Source of the DNA: Hohaiivirga sp031547465
GTDB lineage: Bacteria > Pseudomonadota > Alphaproteobacteria > Rhizobiales > Beijerinckiaceae
Direction: 5' to 3'
DNA: 21,955 nucleotides
Assembly: GCA_031547465.1 (NCBI GenBank)
Contig: JAVBRX010000149.1
Location: 1 to 21,955 of the forward strand
Shown here: positions 6,803-14,021 of the stretch, in pieces
Numbering within the stretch: the first letter of the stretch is position 1
Layout: each line of letters starts with the position of its first letter
Program-made: the position numbers and the translations under genes
The notes under the pieces: generated by a model
The model's database searches: none
The model's input: the letters and a program-made list of their open reading frames with translations, nothing else
What the model was told of the DNA's origin: nothing

Positions 6803-7486
6803 ATGCCCAGCATTCCTTCCCCGGTCGTCGTTTTTGATCTTGACGGCACTCTTGCCGAAACGGCTCCAGATCTGATCGCATCACTCAATGCAGTGCTTGC
6901 GAGTGACAGAATACCGCCCTTACCTTTGGAGCGGGCGCGCAACCTCATCGGCGCGGGCGCGCGGGCGCTTATCGAGCGCGGTTATGGCGCGCATGGCATC
7001 CAGATCCCGGATGTGCGGGCGGAGCGGCTTTTTCAGGATTTCCTGACCCATTACAACGCCAATCTCTGTGTCGGGAGTCATTTATATCCGGGCGTCGAGA
7101 GGGCCTTGAAATGTCTGAAGGAAAAAGGCTTTACGCTTGCGGTCTGCACCAACAAGTTCGAGGGTGCATCCGTCAATCTCCTGAAGGCGCTCAATGTTTT
7201 CGATTATTTCTCTGCGATTTGCGGTCGGGATACGTTCGCTCATCACAAACCGGATCCGAGACATTTGACGGCAACGATAGAAGCCGCGGGCGGTGATAGG
7301 CGCCGGGCGGTGATGGTGGGTGATTCCGCCACCGATGTCGAAACCGCGCGAGCAGCTGGAGTTCCGGTGATCTGCGTTCCGTTCGGATATTGCGACGGGC
7401 CGGTGGAAAGCCTCAACCCAGACCGCATCGTCCAGCATTTCGACGATCTCTTCGACGCCGTCAGCGCCCTGATAGCCGTAAGTTGA
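6803..7486 (+). CDS. gph: Phosphoglycolate phosphatase (HAD superfamily)
   Basis: Hydrolyses 2-phosphoglycolate, formed by Rubisco oxygenation or by DNA 3'-end repair, to glycolate. HAD motifs are complete: FDLDGTL (nucleophile Asp, residues about 11-17), VCTNK (motif II), HKPDPRHL (Lys) and MVGDSATDVETARAAG (acidic motif). An alpha-helical cap of the Gph/beta-phosphoglucomutase type sits between the first two. I start at the ATG at 6803 (MPSIPSPVVVFDLD), giving 227 residues, the normal length. The frame is open further upstream but runs into the repeats of the divergent gene and looks non-coding. The ribosome binding site is weak. HAD phosphatases are hard to tell apart, but the sequence and its position beside rpiA fit gph, as seen in related genomes. 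Confidence 0.85.
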   Translation: MPSIPSPVVVFDLDGTLAETAPDLIASLNAVLASDRIPPLPLERARNLIGAGARALIERGYGAHGIQIPDVRAERLFQDFLTHYNANLCVGSHLYPGVERALKCLKEKGFTLAVCTNKFEGASVNLLKALNVFDYFSAICGRDTFAHHKPDPRHLTATIEAAGGDRRRAVMVGDSATDVETARAAGVPVICVPFGYCDGPVESLNPDRIVQHFDDLFDAVSALIAVS

Positions 7487-7573
7487 CAGGGGTGGGTCGA
7501 TAGTTGTTGTCCTTGTCGATCCGGGAATCGATGAAACATCAAGGACTGATGGAATACCAAGGCATGGTGAAAA

Positions 7574-7648
7574 TGGTGGGCGCGACAGGGATTGAACCTG
7601 TGACCCTTCGCGTGTGAAGCGAATGCTCTCCCGCTGAGCTACGCGCCC
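7574..7648 (-). tRNA. tRNA-Val, anticodon CAC
   Basis: A complete 75-base cloverleaf on the minus strand. It has a 7-bp acceptor stem GGGCGCG/CGCGCCC, a D arm GCTC/GAGC, and an anticodon stem TTCGC/GCGAA with loop TTCACAC, giving anticodon CAC, which reads valine GTG codons. The T arm is ACAGG/CCTGT with loop TTCAATC, followed by discriminator A and an encoded CCA (7574-7576). All stems pair fully. Confidence 0.97.
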
Positions 7649-7965
7649 GTGAGCGGCCTTCTAAAGCCGGTACGCCTCATCCGTCAAGCGGTGAAAAAAT
7701 GATTATTGCCGATTCGCTTCGGCAGTAACCTCAGTTTAGGTATTTCCGGGTATGGTTGACCGAGTTGCAAGGGAACTCATTTCAGGATTTCGGCATTATG
7801 TCGTCATCTTCTGTTTCCTTTTCGCAATCCTGTGAAGAAACTTGATGGCGATGGGCTGAAAGCAGTTGCGTTGCGCGCGGCTCTCACCCAAAGTCGGACT
7901 CATGCGCTCAATCCACCCTGAGCGAAATAGCTGATCCTTCCCGAGCAGAAATGACCGAGGCATCA
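7649..7965. other. Intergenic region between tRNA-Val and the L,D-transpeptidase gene
   Basis: About 317 bases without a convincing gene. It holds the tRNA promoter (7660-7687), a short inverted repeat TGCCGA-ttcgct-TCGGCA at 7707-7724, and presumably the transpeptidase promoter, which I could not pinpoint. Confidence 0.45.
7660..7687 (-). promoter_or_regulatory. Probable promoter of tRNA-Val
   Basis: On the minus strand, TTGACG (7682-7687) and TTTAGA (7660-7665) are separated by 16 bases and lie 11 bases before the mature tRNA 5' end, as expected for a sigma-70-type tRNA promoter. Confidence 0.6.
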
Positions 7966-8547
7966 ATGGGCCGTTTTATTTCTCTTCTCTCCGGAATCGC
8001 ATGCGCTTCCGCTATGTTCGCCACGTCGGCGAGTGCTTACGAAATTGATCCGCTTACCCGCCAGCCGCTGGTAAGCCAGGAAAAAACCTATCATCCTCAA
8101 GCCGGTTCGGTTTGGCGCGAGACAGTATCCTACAATGGCGGTCAGGCCGCTGGAACGATCGTCATCTCGACAGTGGAGCGGCGGCTTTATTATGTTCTCG
8201 GCGATGGCAGGGCCATCCGTTACGGCATTGGCGTTGGACGTCCAGGCTTTACTTGGGGCGGTACGGTGACGATCAGCGCCAAGCGCGAATGGCCGGACTG
8301 GACGCCTCCTCCCGCCATGTTGAAGCGTCGCCCCGACCTGCCGCGCCATATGAAGGGTGGTATCGACAACCCGCTCGGCGCTCGCGCCATGTATCTCGGC
8401 GGTCTCCTGTATCGCATCCATGGCTCGAACGAGCCGGAGACTATCGGTCAGGCCGTGTCCTCAGGTTGCATCCGCATGACCAACGAAGATGTGATCGATC
8501 TCTATAACCGCGTGCGTGTTGGCACGAGGGTGGTCGTGCAGCGATAA
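7966..8547 (+). CDS. Secreted L,D-transpeptidase (YkuD domain)
   Basis: Periplasmic cell-wall enzyme of the YkuD/ErfK family that forms L,D cross-links in peptidoglycan or attaches proteins to it; which of these this one does is not visible. A signal peptide covers residues 1-24 (ending SASA). The catalytic domain (about 63-193) starts with TIVISTVERRLYYV and ends with the active-site signature: His152 in RIHGSNEPETIG, then VSSGCIRM with catalytic Cys168 and Arg170. At 193 residues it is a minimal single-domain type with no peptidoglycan-binding domain. I prefer the ATG at 7966, which has GAGG about 8 bases upstream and directly precedes the signal peptide; the ATG at 7951, five codons earlier, is possible. 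A strong terminator follows the stop codon. Confidence 0.92.
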   Translation: MGRFISLLSGIACASAMFATSASAYEIDPLTRQPLVSQEKTYHPQAGSVWRETVSYNGGQAAGTIVISTVERRLYYVLGDGRAIRYGIGVGRPGFTWGGTVTISAKREWPDWTPPPAMLKRRPDLPRHMKGGIDNPLGARAMYLGGLLYRIHGSNEPETIGQAVSSGCIRMTNEDVIDLYNRVRVGTRVVVQR

Positions 8548-8571
8548 GCAAAAATGATTTTTAAAAAGTGC

Positions 8572-8596
8572 AAGGGCCGGGAAACCGGCCCTTTTT
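8572..8596 (+). terminator. Intrinsic terminator after the L,D-transpeptidase gene
   Basis: AAGGGCCGG (8572-8580) pairs with CCGGCCCTT (8585-8593) around a GAAA tetraloop, and a T-run covers 8592-8596 on the plus strand. It starts 25 bases after the transpeptidase stop. It may also help end the convergent DUF971 gene, though the U-run on that strand is poor. Confidence 0.88.
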
Positions 8597-8598
8597 CG

Positions 8599-8970
8599 TT
8601 ATGAGGGACGTTTGGTGTCGCGGGAGAGGCCATTTTCCTCCAGCTCTTCGAGGTAAGTCGTCCATTTTTTCTCGAACTCTTTGCCGAGTTCGTAAAGATA
8701 GCGCCATTCGTAAATGCCGCTGGAATGGAGATCGTCGAAGGTCAGCTTGACGGCATAATTGCCCACAGGTTCGACAGAGATGATCTCCACATGCCGCTTG
8801 CCGCTGACGATCTTCCGCTCTGCCGGTGTATGACCGCGCACTTCGGCAGACGGGCTTTGTACGCGGAGGTATTCTGCCGGAAGCGTGAAGGCTATGTCAT
8901 CGTCAAATCGGACGATCATTTCCTTACGATCCTTTGACAGCCGTATTTCCGTCGGCCATTTCTGCGTCAT
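8599..8970 (-). CDS. DUF971 domain protein (gamma-butyrobetaine hydroxylase-like N-terminal domain)
   Basis: A 123-residue cytoplasmic protein of the DUF971 family, the small domain also found at the N-terminus of gamma-butyrobetaine hydroxylases. Typical features are the opening WPTEIRLSKDRKEMIVRFDD, the LPAEYLRVQSPSAEVRGH segment, and the closing NYAVKLTFDDLHSSGIYEWRYLYELG, with HSSGIY-WRYL as the family hallmark. No hydroxylase domain follows, so this is the stand-alone form, whose function is not established; related proteins have been linked to Fe-S or iron-related genes. I start at the ATG at 8970 because GGAGA lies 8 bases upstream; the open frame extends to 9180 but reads as non-coding. 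It is divergent from moaA, with 314 bases between the starts. Confidence 0.87.
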   Translation of the reverse strand: MTQKWPTEIRLSKDRKEMIVRFDDDIAFTLPAEYLRVQSPSAEVRGHTPAERKIVSGKRHVEIISVEPVGNYAVKLTFDDLHSSGIYEWRYLYELGKEFEKKWTTYLEELEENGLSRDTKRPS

Positions 8971-9284
8971 GGTTATCTCTCCTTGCGGCAGGCACATTCC
9001 TTGCCGGACCGTTTTTACTGGCCAACCTTTTAGCCAAATCCGAAAATCGCTGCTACCCCAAGGAACCGATACTGGGCCGGGAAGGTTTCGTCCGTAACGT
9101 GCTACATCGCGGTAGCTTTCCGGAACGGCCACTGATCTGAATGAATTTGCTAACTCCCTGCGGCAATTGCGCAAAAGCAAATATGGCGATCATTCTCTAT
9201 GATCTGTGGTGGCGCAATGAGTTTCGTTTCGGTACAATTCGCGAACCGTGCCGCAAACTACGCAGACGTCATGAGGAAACGCCC
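8971..9284. other. DUF971-moaA divergent intergenic region
   Basis: These 314 bases must hold the promoters of both the DUF971 gene and moaA, but I find no strong -35/-10 pair. The notable structure is an inverted repeat, GATCAT-tctct-ATGATC, at 9188-9204, about 80 bases before the moaA start. I do not recognise a molybdenum-cofactor riboswitch. Confidence 0.45.
9188..9204. repeat. Short inverted repeat upstream of moaA
   Basis: GATCAT (9188-9193) and ATGATC (9199-9204) are exact complements around TCTCT. The arm length and spacing fit a dimeric regulator site as well as a weak hairpin. No binding protein can be named. Confidence 0.35.
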
Positions 9285-10322
9285 ATGGATAAGCCAAACG
9301 GTTTTCCGTCCACGCATGCAGGTTGCGCACCGCTTGTCGATCCGTTCGCGCGGCCCATTACCTATGTGCGTGTTTCCGTTACCGACCGGTGCGATCTGCG
9401 CTGCGTCTATTGCATGTCCGAGCACATGACCTTCCTGCCCCGGCGCGATCTCCTGACGTTGGAGGAACTCGACCGGGCCTGCTCCGCCTTCGTCGCTCGG
9501 GGTGTGAAGAAGCTCAGGATCACCGGTGGCGAGCCACTGGTGCGGCGCAATATCATGTCGCTGTTTCGGTCGCTTTCGCGCCATCTCGACAGCGGGGCCT
9601 TGAGCGAGTTGACATTGACAACCAACGGCACGCAACTGCCGCGCCATGTCGATGAACTCGCCGAGTGCGGTATCCGGCGGATCAATATCTCCCTCGATAC
9701 ACTCGATCCGAACAAATTCCGGCAGGTTACCCGCTGGGGCGATATCGAGCAGGTTCTGGACGGGATTGAGGCCGCGCGCCGGAAAGGTTTCAAGATCAAG
9801 CTCAACGCCGTGGCTCTGAAAGGCTTCAACGACGAGGAGATCCCGTCGATGATGGAGTGGGCACATGAGCGCGGCATGGACATGACGCTGATCGAGGTCA
9901 TGCCGGTCGGCGAAATCAGCGACCTGCGTATCGACCAGTACATGCCGTTGACGATGATGCGCGCGCGGCTCGCCGAGCGCTACACGTTGGAGCCGCTGAC
10001 CGAGCGGACAGGCGGTCCTGCCACCTATGTCCGCATCAAGGAGACCGGCGGCAAACTTGGCTTCATCACGCCGATGACCCACAATTTCTGCGAAAGCTGC
10101 AACCGAGTCCGTCTGACCTGCACCGGTGAACTCTATATGTGTCTCGGGCGCGAGGACATGGCGGATCTGCGTACGCCGTTGCGACAATCGGCTTCGGACG
10201 AATTGCTTCATGCCGCCATTGAGGCGGCCATTGCCCGCAAGCCTAAGGGACACGATTTCGTCATCGACCGTCGTGAGAAAGCTCCGGCGACCCAACGTCA
10301 TATGAGTGTTACCGGCGGTTGA
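9285..10322 (+). CDS. moaA: GTP 3',8-cyclase MoaA (molybdenum cofactor biosynthesis)
   Basis: Radical-SAM enzyme that rearranges GTP to 3',8-cyclo-GTP, the first step of molybdopterin synthesis; MoaC completes the step. The SAM-binding [4Fe-4S] motif is CDLRCVYC (Cys36, Cys40, Cys43), followed by the RITGGEPLVRR SAM-binding segment. The second, GTP-binding cluster is in FCESCNRVRLTC, with CLG nearby. The protein ends MSVTGG, the C-terminal Gly-Gly needed in MoaA. At 345 residues it has the normal length. I start at the ATG at 9285 (MDKPNGFPST), with GAGGA about 9 bases upstream; the upstream frame to 9141 has no family sequence. No other mo- genes are adjacent, so the gene stands alone here. 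Confidence 0.96.
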   Translation: MDKPNGFPSTHAGCAPLVDPFARPITYVRVSVTDRCDLRCVYCMSEHMTFLPRRDLLTLEELDRACSAFVARGVKKLRITGGEPLVRRNIMSLFRSLSRHLDSGALSELTLTTNGTQLPRHVDELAECGIRRINISLDTLDPNKFRQVTRWGDIEQVLDGIEAARRKGFKIKLNAVALKGFNDEEIPSMMEWAHERGMDMTLIEVMPVGEISDLRIDQYMPLTMMRARLAERYTLEPLTERTGGPATYVRIKETGGKLGFITPMTHNFCESCNRVRLTCTGELYMCLGREDMADLRTPLRQSASDELLHAAIEAAIARKPKGHDFVIDRREKAPATQRHMSVTGG

Positions 10323-10390
10323 CATATCATCGCTGATTTTCCGTGCTTGGTGCTTTGCCGTTTCTCTTGGCAGGTGAACAGGCTACAACC

Positions 10391-10419
10391 TTTATCGGTA
10401 CGGTTTTATTACCGATAAA
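10391..10419. promoter_or_regulatory. Inverted repeat at the ribosome binding site of the oxidoreductase gene
   Basis: TTTATCGGTA (10391-10400) and TACCGATAAA (10410-10419) are perfect 10-bp complements around a 9-base spacer. The right arm ends two bases before the GGAG ribosome binding site (10421-10424) of the gene starting at 10435. It could be an operator for a dimeric repressor or a leader hairpin that affects translation. The sequence is more AT-rich than its surroundings. Confidence 0.55.
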
Positions 10420-10434
10420 CGGAGCAGAATCGCG

Positions 10435-11301
10435 ATGGCAAAGGCAGCTTTTATCGGGCTTGGCGTCATGGGTTACCCGATGGCCCGGCACCTCAAGGCC
10501 AAGGGACATGAGGTTACGGTCTATAATCGCACGGCAGCGAAGGCACTTGCCTGGACAAAAGAAAATGGCGGACACTCTGCGCCGACGCCGAAGGCAGCGG
10601 CGCAGGGGCAGGATTTCGTATTCTGCTGTGTCGGCAATGATGATGATCTGCGCGCGGTGACGTTGGCGCCGGACGGCGCGTTTCATGGCATGGGAACAGG
10701 GGCACTGTTCATCGATCATACCACCGCCTCCGCCGATATCGCTCGCACTCTCCATGCGGAGGCGAAGGCGAAAGGGTTCGGCTTCATTGATGCCCCGGTT
10801 TCCGGCGGGCAGGCGGGTGCGGAGAACGGTGTTCTCACCGTGATGTGCGGTGGGGATGCTGCCGATTATGCGAAGGCTGAGCCGCTGATTATGAGTTTTG
10901 CCCGCGCCAGCCGCCTGATGGGGCAGAGCGGTGCGGGGCAGTTGACCAAGATGGTCAACCAGATCTGCATCGCCGGGCTGGTGCAGGGGCTGGCGGAAGG
11001 TGTGCATTTCGGTCGATGCGCCGGTCTCGACATGGAAGCGGTTCTCGATGTCATCTCCAAGGGCGCGGCTGGATCGTGGCAGATGGAGAATCGCGGAAAG
11101 ACGATGAACGAAGGCCGGTTCGATTTTGGTTTTGCCGTTGACTGGATGCGCAAGGATCTCTTGATCTGCCTCGGCGAAGCGCGCCGTAACGGTGCAACCC
11201 TGCCGGTAACGGCGTTGGTCGACCAGTTCTACGCCGAAGTGCAGAAACTCGGCGGCAACCGCTGGGATACGTCGAGCCTCATTGCACGGCTCGGCAAGTA
11301 G
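10435..11301 (+). CDS. NAD(P)-dependent oxidoreductase, 3-hydroxyisobutyrate dehydrogenase family
   Basis: Beta-hydroxyacid dehydrogenase of 288 residues, normal for the family. It has the N-terminal dinucleotide motif GLGVMGYPMA (8-17) and an acceptor loop VYNRT (29-33) whose Asn-Arg suggests NADPH preference. The substrate-binding signature is FIDAPVSGGQAGAENG (117-132), and the catalytic Lys172 lies in GQLTKMVNQ with Asn175 after it. The family includes 3-hydroxyisobutyrate dehydrogenase (valine breakdown), tartronate semialdehyde reductase and succinic-semialdehyde (GHB-type) reductases. The MGYPMA form and the NRT loop lean toward a semialdehyde reductase, but the substrate cannot be set from sequence. 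The start has GGAG 10 bases upstream and follows a strong inverted repeat. It lies 112 bases after moaA with no obvious pathway link. Confidence 0.88.
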   Translation: MAKAAFIGLGVMGYPMARHLKAKGHEVTVYNRTAAKALAWTKENGGHSAPTPKAAAQGQDFVFCCVGNDDDLRAVTLAPDGAFHGMGTGALFIDHTTASADIARTLHAEAKAKGFGFIDAPVSGGQAGAENGVLTVMCGGDAADYAKAEPLIMSFARASRLMGQSGAGQLTKMVNQICIAGLVQGLAEGVHFGRCAGLDMEAVLDVISKGAAGSWQMENRGKTMNEGRFDFGFAVDWMRKDLLICLGEARRNGATLPVTALVDQFYAEVQKLGGNRWDTSSLIARLGK

Positions 11302-11373
11302 TATCCGCTGGGCTATTCGGTGGAAGCCATCCCGGGGTGAGCATCCTTATTGCTTGAAGACACTGCGAATTGA

Positions 11374-11406
11374 AAAAGCCCCCTTGAACCGCTCAAGGGG
11401 GCTTTT
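11374..11406. terminator. Bidirectional intrinsic terminator between the oxidoreductase and pseudo-caspase genes
   Basis: A perfect 14-bp stem: AAAAGCCCCCTTGA (11374-11387) pairs with TCAAGGGGGCTTTT (11393-11406) around ACCGC. It has A-runs on the left and T-runs on the right, so it can stop transcription from the oxidoreductase gene (+) and from the convergent gene ending at 11423 (-). Confidence 0.93.
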
Positions 11407-11422
11407 GTTTGTTTCATGCCGC

Positions 11423-13462
11423 TTATGGGCAGGGCTGTCCATTCGGCAGAATGCAACGCCTTTGCATTGGCGACGTCCTGGCGGCTGGCGGAACCTGCCT
11501 GCTTACCGGCGGTGCATTGAACTGCCTTTCCGGCATCGGAGCCGGGCGAGCCGCTGGCGGCGGGTTGATCCGTCTTTCCGGCATCGGAACTGGGCGGGCC
11601 GCTGGCTGCACCCCGATCTGTCGTCCCGGTGCCGGGACGGGAGGCGGAGTAGCACGATCAGGATGGGCTGGTCCCCTGCGCCCATTGGGAACCGGAACAG
11701 GACGAACCTCGGAACCGGGAATATGCCGCTGGTTAGCACCTGGGATAGCGCGTACATCCGGGAGCGGTTGCACTCGCTCGACGGGCACCGTCACTGGGCG
11801 AGCGTTAGGCTGTGCAGGCCGAACGAGCGGTACTGCACCAGGACGCGCACCGGGAATCGGAGCCGGTTGAAGGCCGGGTTGAGGCCTGTTGCGCGGGTTC
11901 CTGACATCGCTGGGGGCTAGCGGAATGATCGGGCCGCTTAATCCGGGCTGTTGCTTCATCCAGCGATCATCGGGGCGCATCGGCCTGGCTGTTCCCGGAG
12001 GAACGAGTTGGCGGATGGCCGGTTGCTGAGCGCCCGGACGCAATGGAACCACTGGCGGGCGGATCGGAATGGCGACCGCACCGCGCGGTGTTACCGGCGC
12101 ATAGCGTGGCACAAATTCACGCGGCGGACGGGCGCGTTCCGGGAACGGCAGCGGCGCGGGAACCGGCAGAATGCCGACTGCAGGTGGTGGAGGCGGCGGC
12201 AAAGGACGCCAGCCGCGCATTGGCCGCATCGGCAGATAGGCGCTGGGGAATAGCGGCGGCAGCGCATAGGTCCGATAAGAGGGGTAATCGTTGTAAATAT
12301 AGGTTTCCTCGTAGATGACCTCATAGGGCAGCGGCGGCGGCAGGTCGTCATAGATGACGACACTGAAGTCGTCTGGTGGCGTCAGCGGGCGCGACAGCAT
12401 TGCCAGACGCCTACGAGCATCCGCCACGTGCGGTCCACGCTTGTACGTCTTCAGATAGGTCCAGTAGGCCTCCGGCGTGTTGCGCTTTACTGTTTTGTTC
12501 CAGAACAGGGCTTCCCGGCGGTCTGTCAGCAATGACTTGACGCGAGTGCTTAGCGGATGGTCCGGATATTGGCGAAGGAAAGCCTGATAGGCGGCGATCG
12601 TGTCCGTTTCAACCGCCAGAGCATAGGTCGCTTCCGCCGAAGACGGGGCAGGCGGCGTCAGCGCGGTCGGAGGCGTTTCGCCTTCCTGTAGAGGGAAAAA
12701 TATGAACGAATGAGCCTGATCGGCGACATGCCAGGGCGTCCACAGACCTTGCGTGTCCTCATGTACCCAGGCACGCAGGCGCTTGAATGCCTCGTCGGCA
12801 CCGATGCCCGGCTCGCGCATGGCTTGAACCAGGTTGCCGGCATATTCGCCGTAGGTTCCGTCCTTGGACCATTTCGCCTGTTCTGACACAGGCAATGCTC
12901 GTCCGGGCGCACTGGCGAAGGCGATTAGAAAGTTCTTCGGCGGATCGATATAGGCCAGGCCAGGAGCCACCGTCTCAATTGTGAAGTCCGGATACTGGAA
13001 GGGCGAATCTACGATGATGATCTTGGAATCGACCTGCATGTCGGTAAGTGGGCGGATGATGTCAGAAAGACGGAACCCTTCTTTGGCAATGTCGAGATCG
13101 CGTTTCCCTGTGAAATTCACCGGCAGGATATAATTGTCACCTTCGAGCTGGACGGCATATCCCGAGATGTAAACGACGACATCGATTCCCTGTCCAGCCT
13201 CTCCGACACGGTTCAGGAACGACAGCACCGTTTGCCGGATGCCGAATCCGTCGAGGTTGCTTCCCTCGATAACTTCGAAGCCACTATCGGTCAGGCTTTG
13301 CGCCACCAGCCCGGCATCGTTGACTGCGGTCGGCAATGCGCCGCGCGTATAAGCGCTTTGGCCGATGACAAGGGCGATTCTTGGATTGTTGTTCTGCGCC
13401 TGCACCGTCAGGGTCGAGGCCAGACAGGCAATCGCGACCAGCCATAATTTCAAGATGCGCAT
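11423..13462 (-). CDS. Secreted caspase-fold protein with degenerate catalytic dyad and proline-rich tail
   Basis: A 679-residue exported protein. Residues 1-22 are a signal peptide (ending VQA). Residues about 27-268 match the peptidase C14 (caspase p20-like) fold: RIALVIGQSAY, LPTAVNDAGLVAQSL, then VVVYISGYAVQLEGDNYILPVN and KIIIVDSPFQYP. In active homologues these last two read SGHG and DACR-x-NP. Here the His position is Tyr102 and the Cys position is Pro154 (next to Ser153), so proteolysis by the usual dyad is not expected. Residues about 276-366 form two helical, TPR-like repeats (AYQAFLRQYPDHPLS, AYWTYLKTYKRGPHV). Residues 381-679 are Pro/Arg-rich, include a 16-residue tandem repeat and end with two cysteines. 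The ATG at 13462 has a strong AAAGGAGG site. Expected location is periplasm or envelope; the role is unknown, perhaps a scaffold or binding protein. Confidence 0.85.
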   Translation of the reverse strand: MRILKLWLVAIACLASTLTVQAQNNNPRIALVIGQSAYTRGALPTAVNDAGLVAQSLTDSGFEVIEGSNLDGFGIRQTVLSFLNRVGEAGQGIDVVVYISGYAVQLEGDNYILPVNFTGKRDLDIAKEGFRLSDIIRPLTDMQVDSKIIIVDSPFQYPDFTIETVAPGLAYIDPPKNFLIAFASAPGRALPVSEQAKWSKDGTYGEYAGNLVQAMREPGIGADEAFKRLRAWVHEDTQGLWTPWHVADQAHSFIFFPLQEGETPPTALTPPAPSSAEATYALAVETDTIAAYQAFLRQYPDHPLSTRVKSLLTDRREALFWNKTVKRNTPEAYWTYLKTYKRGPHVADARRRLAMLSRPLTPPDDFSVVIYDDLPPPLPYEVIYEETYIYNDYPSYRTYALPPLFPSAYLPMRPMRGWRPLPPPPPPAVGILPVPAPLPFPERARPPREFVPRYAPVTPRGAVAIPIRPPVVPLRPGAQQPAIRQLVPPGTARPMRPDDRWMKQQPGLSGPIIPLAPSDVRNPRNRPQPGLQPAPIPGARPGAVPLVRPAQPNARPVTVPVERVQPLPDVRAIPGANQRHIPGSEVRPVPVPNGRRGPAHPDRATPPPVPAPGRQIGVQPAARPVPMPERRINPPPAARPAPMPERQFNAPPVSRQVPPAARTSPMQRRCILPNGQPCP
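11507..11602. repeat. 48-bp tandem repeat (two units) in the proline-rich tail
   Basis: Two adjacent 48-bp units (11555-11602 and 11507-11554) encode AARPVPMPERRINPPP and AARPAPMPERQFNAPP, residues 621-652 of the pseudo-caspase. The following residues (VSRQVPPAARTSPM) look like a decayed third copy. Confidence 0.75.
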
Positions 13463-13561
13463 GCAGGTGCCTCCTTTGGCAGAATGGTTGCGCGAGCAGA
13501 TCAAAAAAGCACCTTTGGATTTGAACCGGGCATGAACGTCCGGATTTTAGTCGGAAAATCT

Positions 13562-13571
13562 GTTCGCGAAC
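13562..13571. repeat. Palindrome between the small membrane gene and the pseudo-caspase gene
   Basis: GTTCGCGAAC is a perfect 10-bp palindrome, next to a GATTTT/AAAATC inverted repeat (13543-13560). Both lie in the 123-base gap between the two minus-strand genes. They may be an operator or RNA structure that separates expression of the pair; neither is a standard terminator. Confidence 0.35.
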
Positions 13572-13585
13572 GAGTTCTACTGTCC

Positions 13586-13792
13586 TCAAGGACGCGTCAG
13601 CGTCAGGTAGAGAATGAACCCGCCCAGTCCGAGGGCCAGCAGCCAGATCACCAATTCCTTGATCGCGCTGTCGAATCCGGAATTGCGCGAGACTTCCGCC
13701 AGGTTGTTCATCCTGTTGGGGTCGCTCCCCGCAAAGATGAGGGCGATCACAAGGCATGCCAGCAGCGCAGGCACAAGAAAACGCAATCGCAT
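13586..13792 (-). CDS. Small two-helix membrane protein, unknown function
   Basis: I do not recognise a family. The 68-residue product begins with a hydrophobic helix (about 5-22, RFLVPALLACLVIALIF), has a polar loop of about 24 residues (SDPNRMNNLAEVSRNSGFDSAIKE), and ends with a second helix (about 47-65), leaving a short RP tail. Two helices predict an inner-membrane hairpin with a periplasmic loop. GGGAG lies 6 bases before the ATG at 13792; the frame extends ten codons further but without a better site. It is the gene just before the pseudo-caspase, on the same strand with a 123-base gap, and is divergent from nadE. The good ribosome binding site and the coherent two-helix plan make it likely to be real. 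Confidence 0.7.
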   Translation of the reverse strand: MRLRFLVPALLACLVIALIFAGSDPNRMNNLAEVSRNSGFDSAIKELVIWLLALGLGGFILYLTLTRP

Positions 13793-13878
13793 ACTGCTCT
13801 CCCATTCATCTGCATTCTGCACCGGTTGCCTGAACCGGGTGTGGCAGGTGCCGTGCGAGCCGGAGCAATCGGAATGTT

Positions 13879-13907
13879 AAAATACCGTTTAGGACTGCCC
13901 GGCGCAA
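13879..13907 (-). promoter_or_regulatory. Candidate promoter for the small membrane protein gene
   Basis: On the minus strand, TTGCGC (13902-13907) and TATTTT (13879-13884) are 17 bases apart, about 87 bases before the start at 13792. The leader would include a small hairpin, CCGGTT-gcctg-AACCGG, at 13822-13838. The match to consensus is moderate. Confidence 0.35.
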
Positions 13908-14021
13908 ATCATAGGGGGCAAACTGGCTGATTGACTAACCAAGTCGGGAATCCACGATTCCAAATCAATTACCGAAACGTTAGTATCCGCCACTCATCAA
14001 CGACATTCCGGTAGCGCACAC

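Noticed and set aside
8971..9284. Molybdenum-cofactor riboswitch before moaA
   Set aside because: I could not find the multi-stem conserved architecture; only one short inverted repeat is present.
9258..10325. 355-codon minus-strand open frame antisense to moaA
   Set aside because: moaA on the other strand has all its catalytic motifs; the antisense translation resembles no protein family and only mirrors moaA codon structure.
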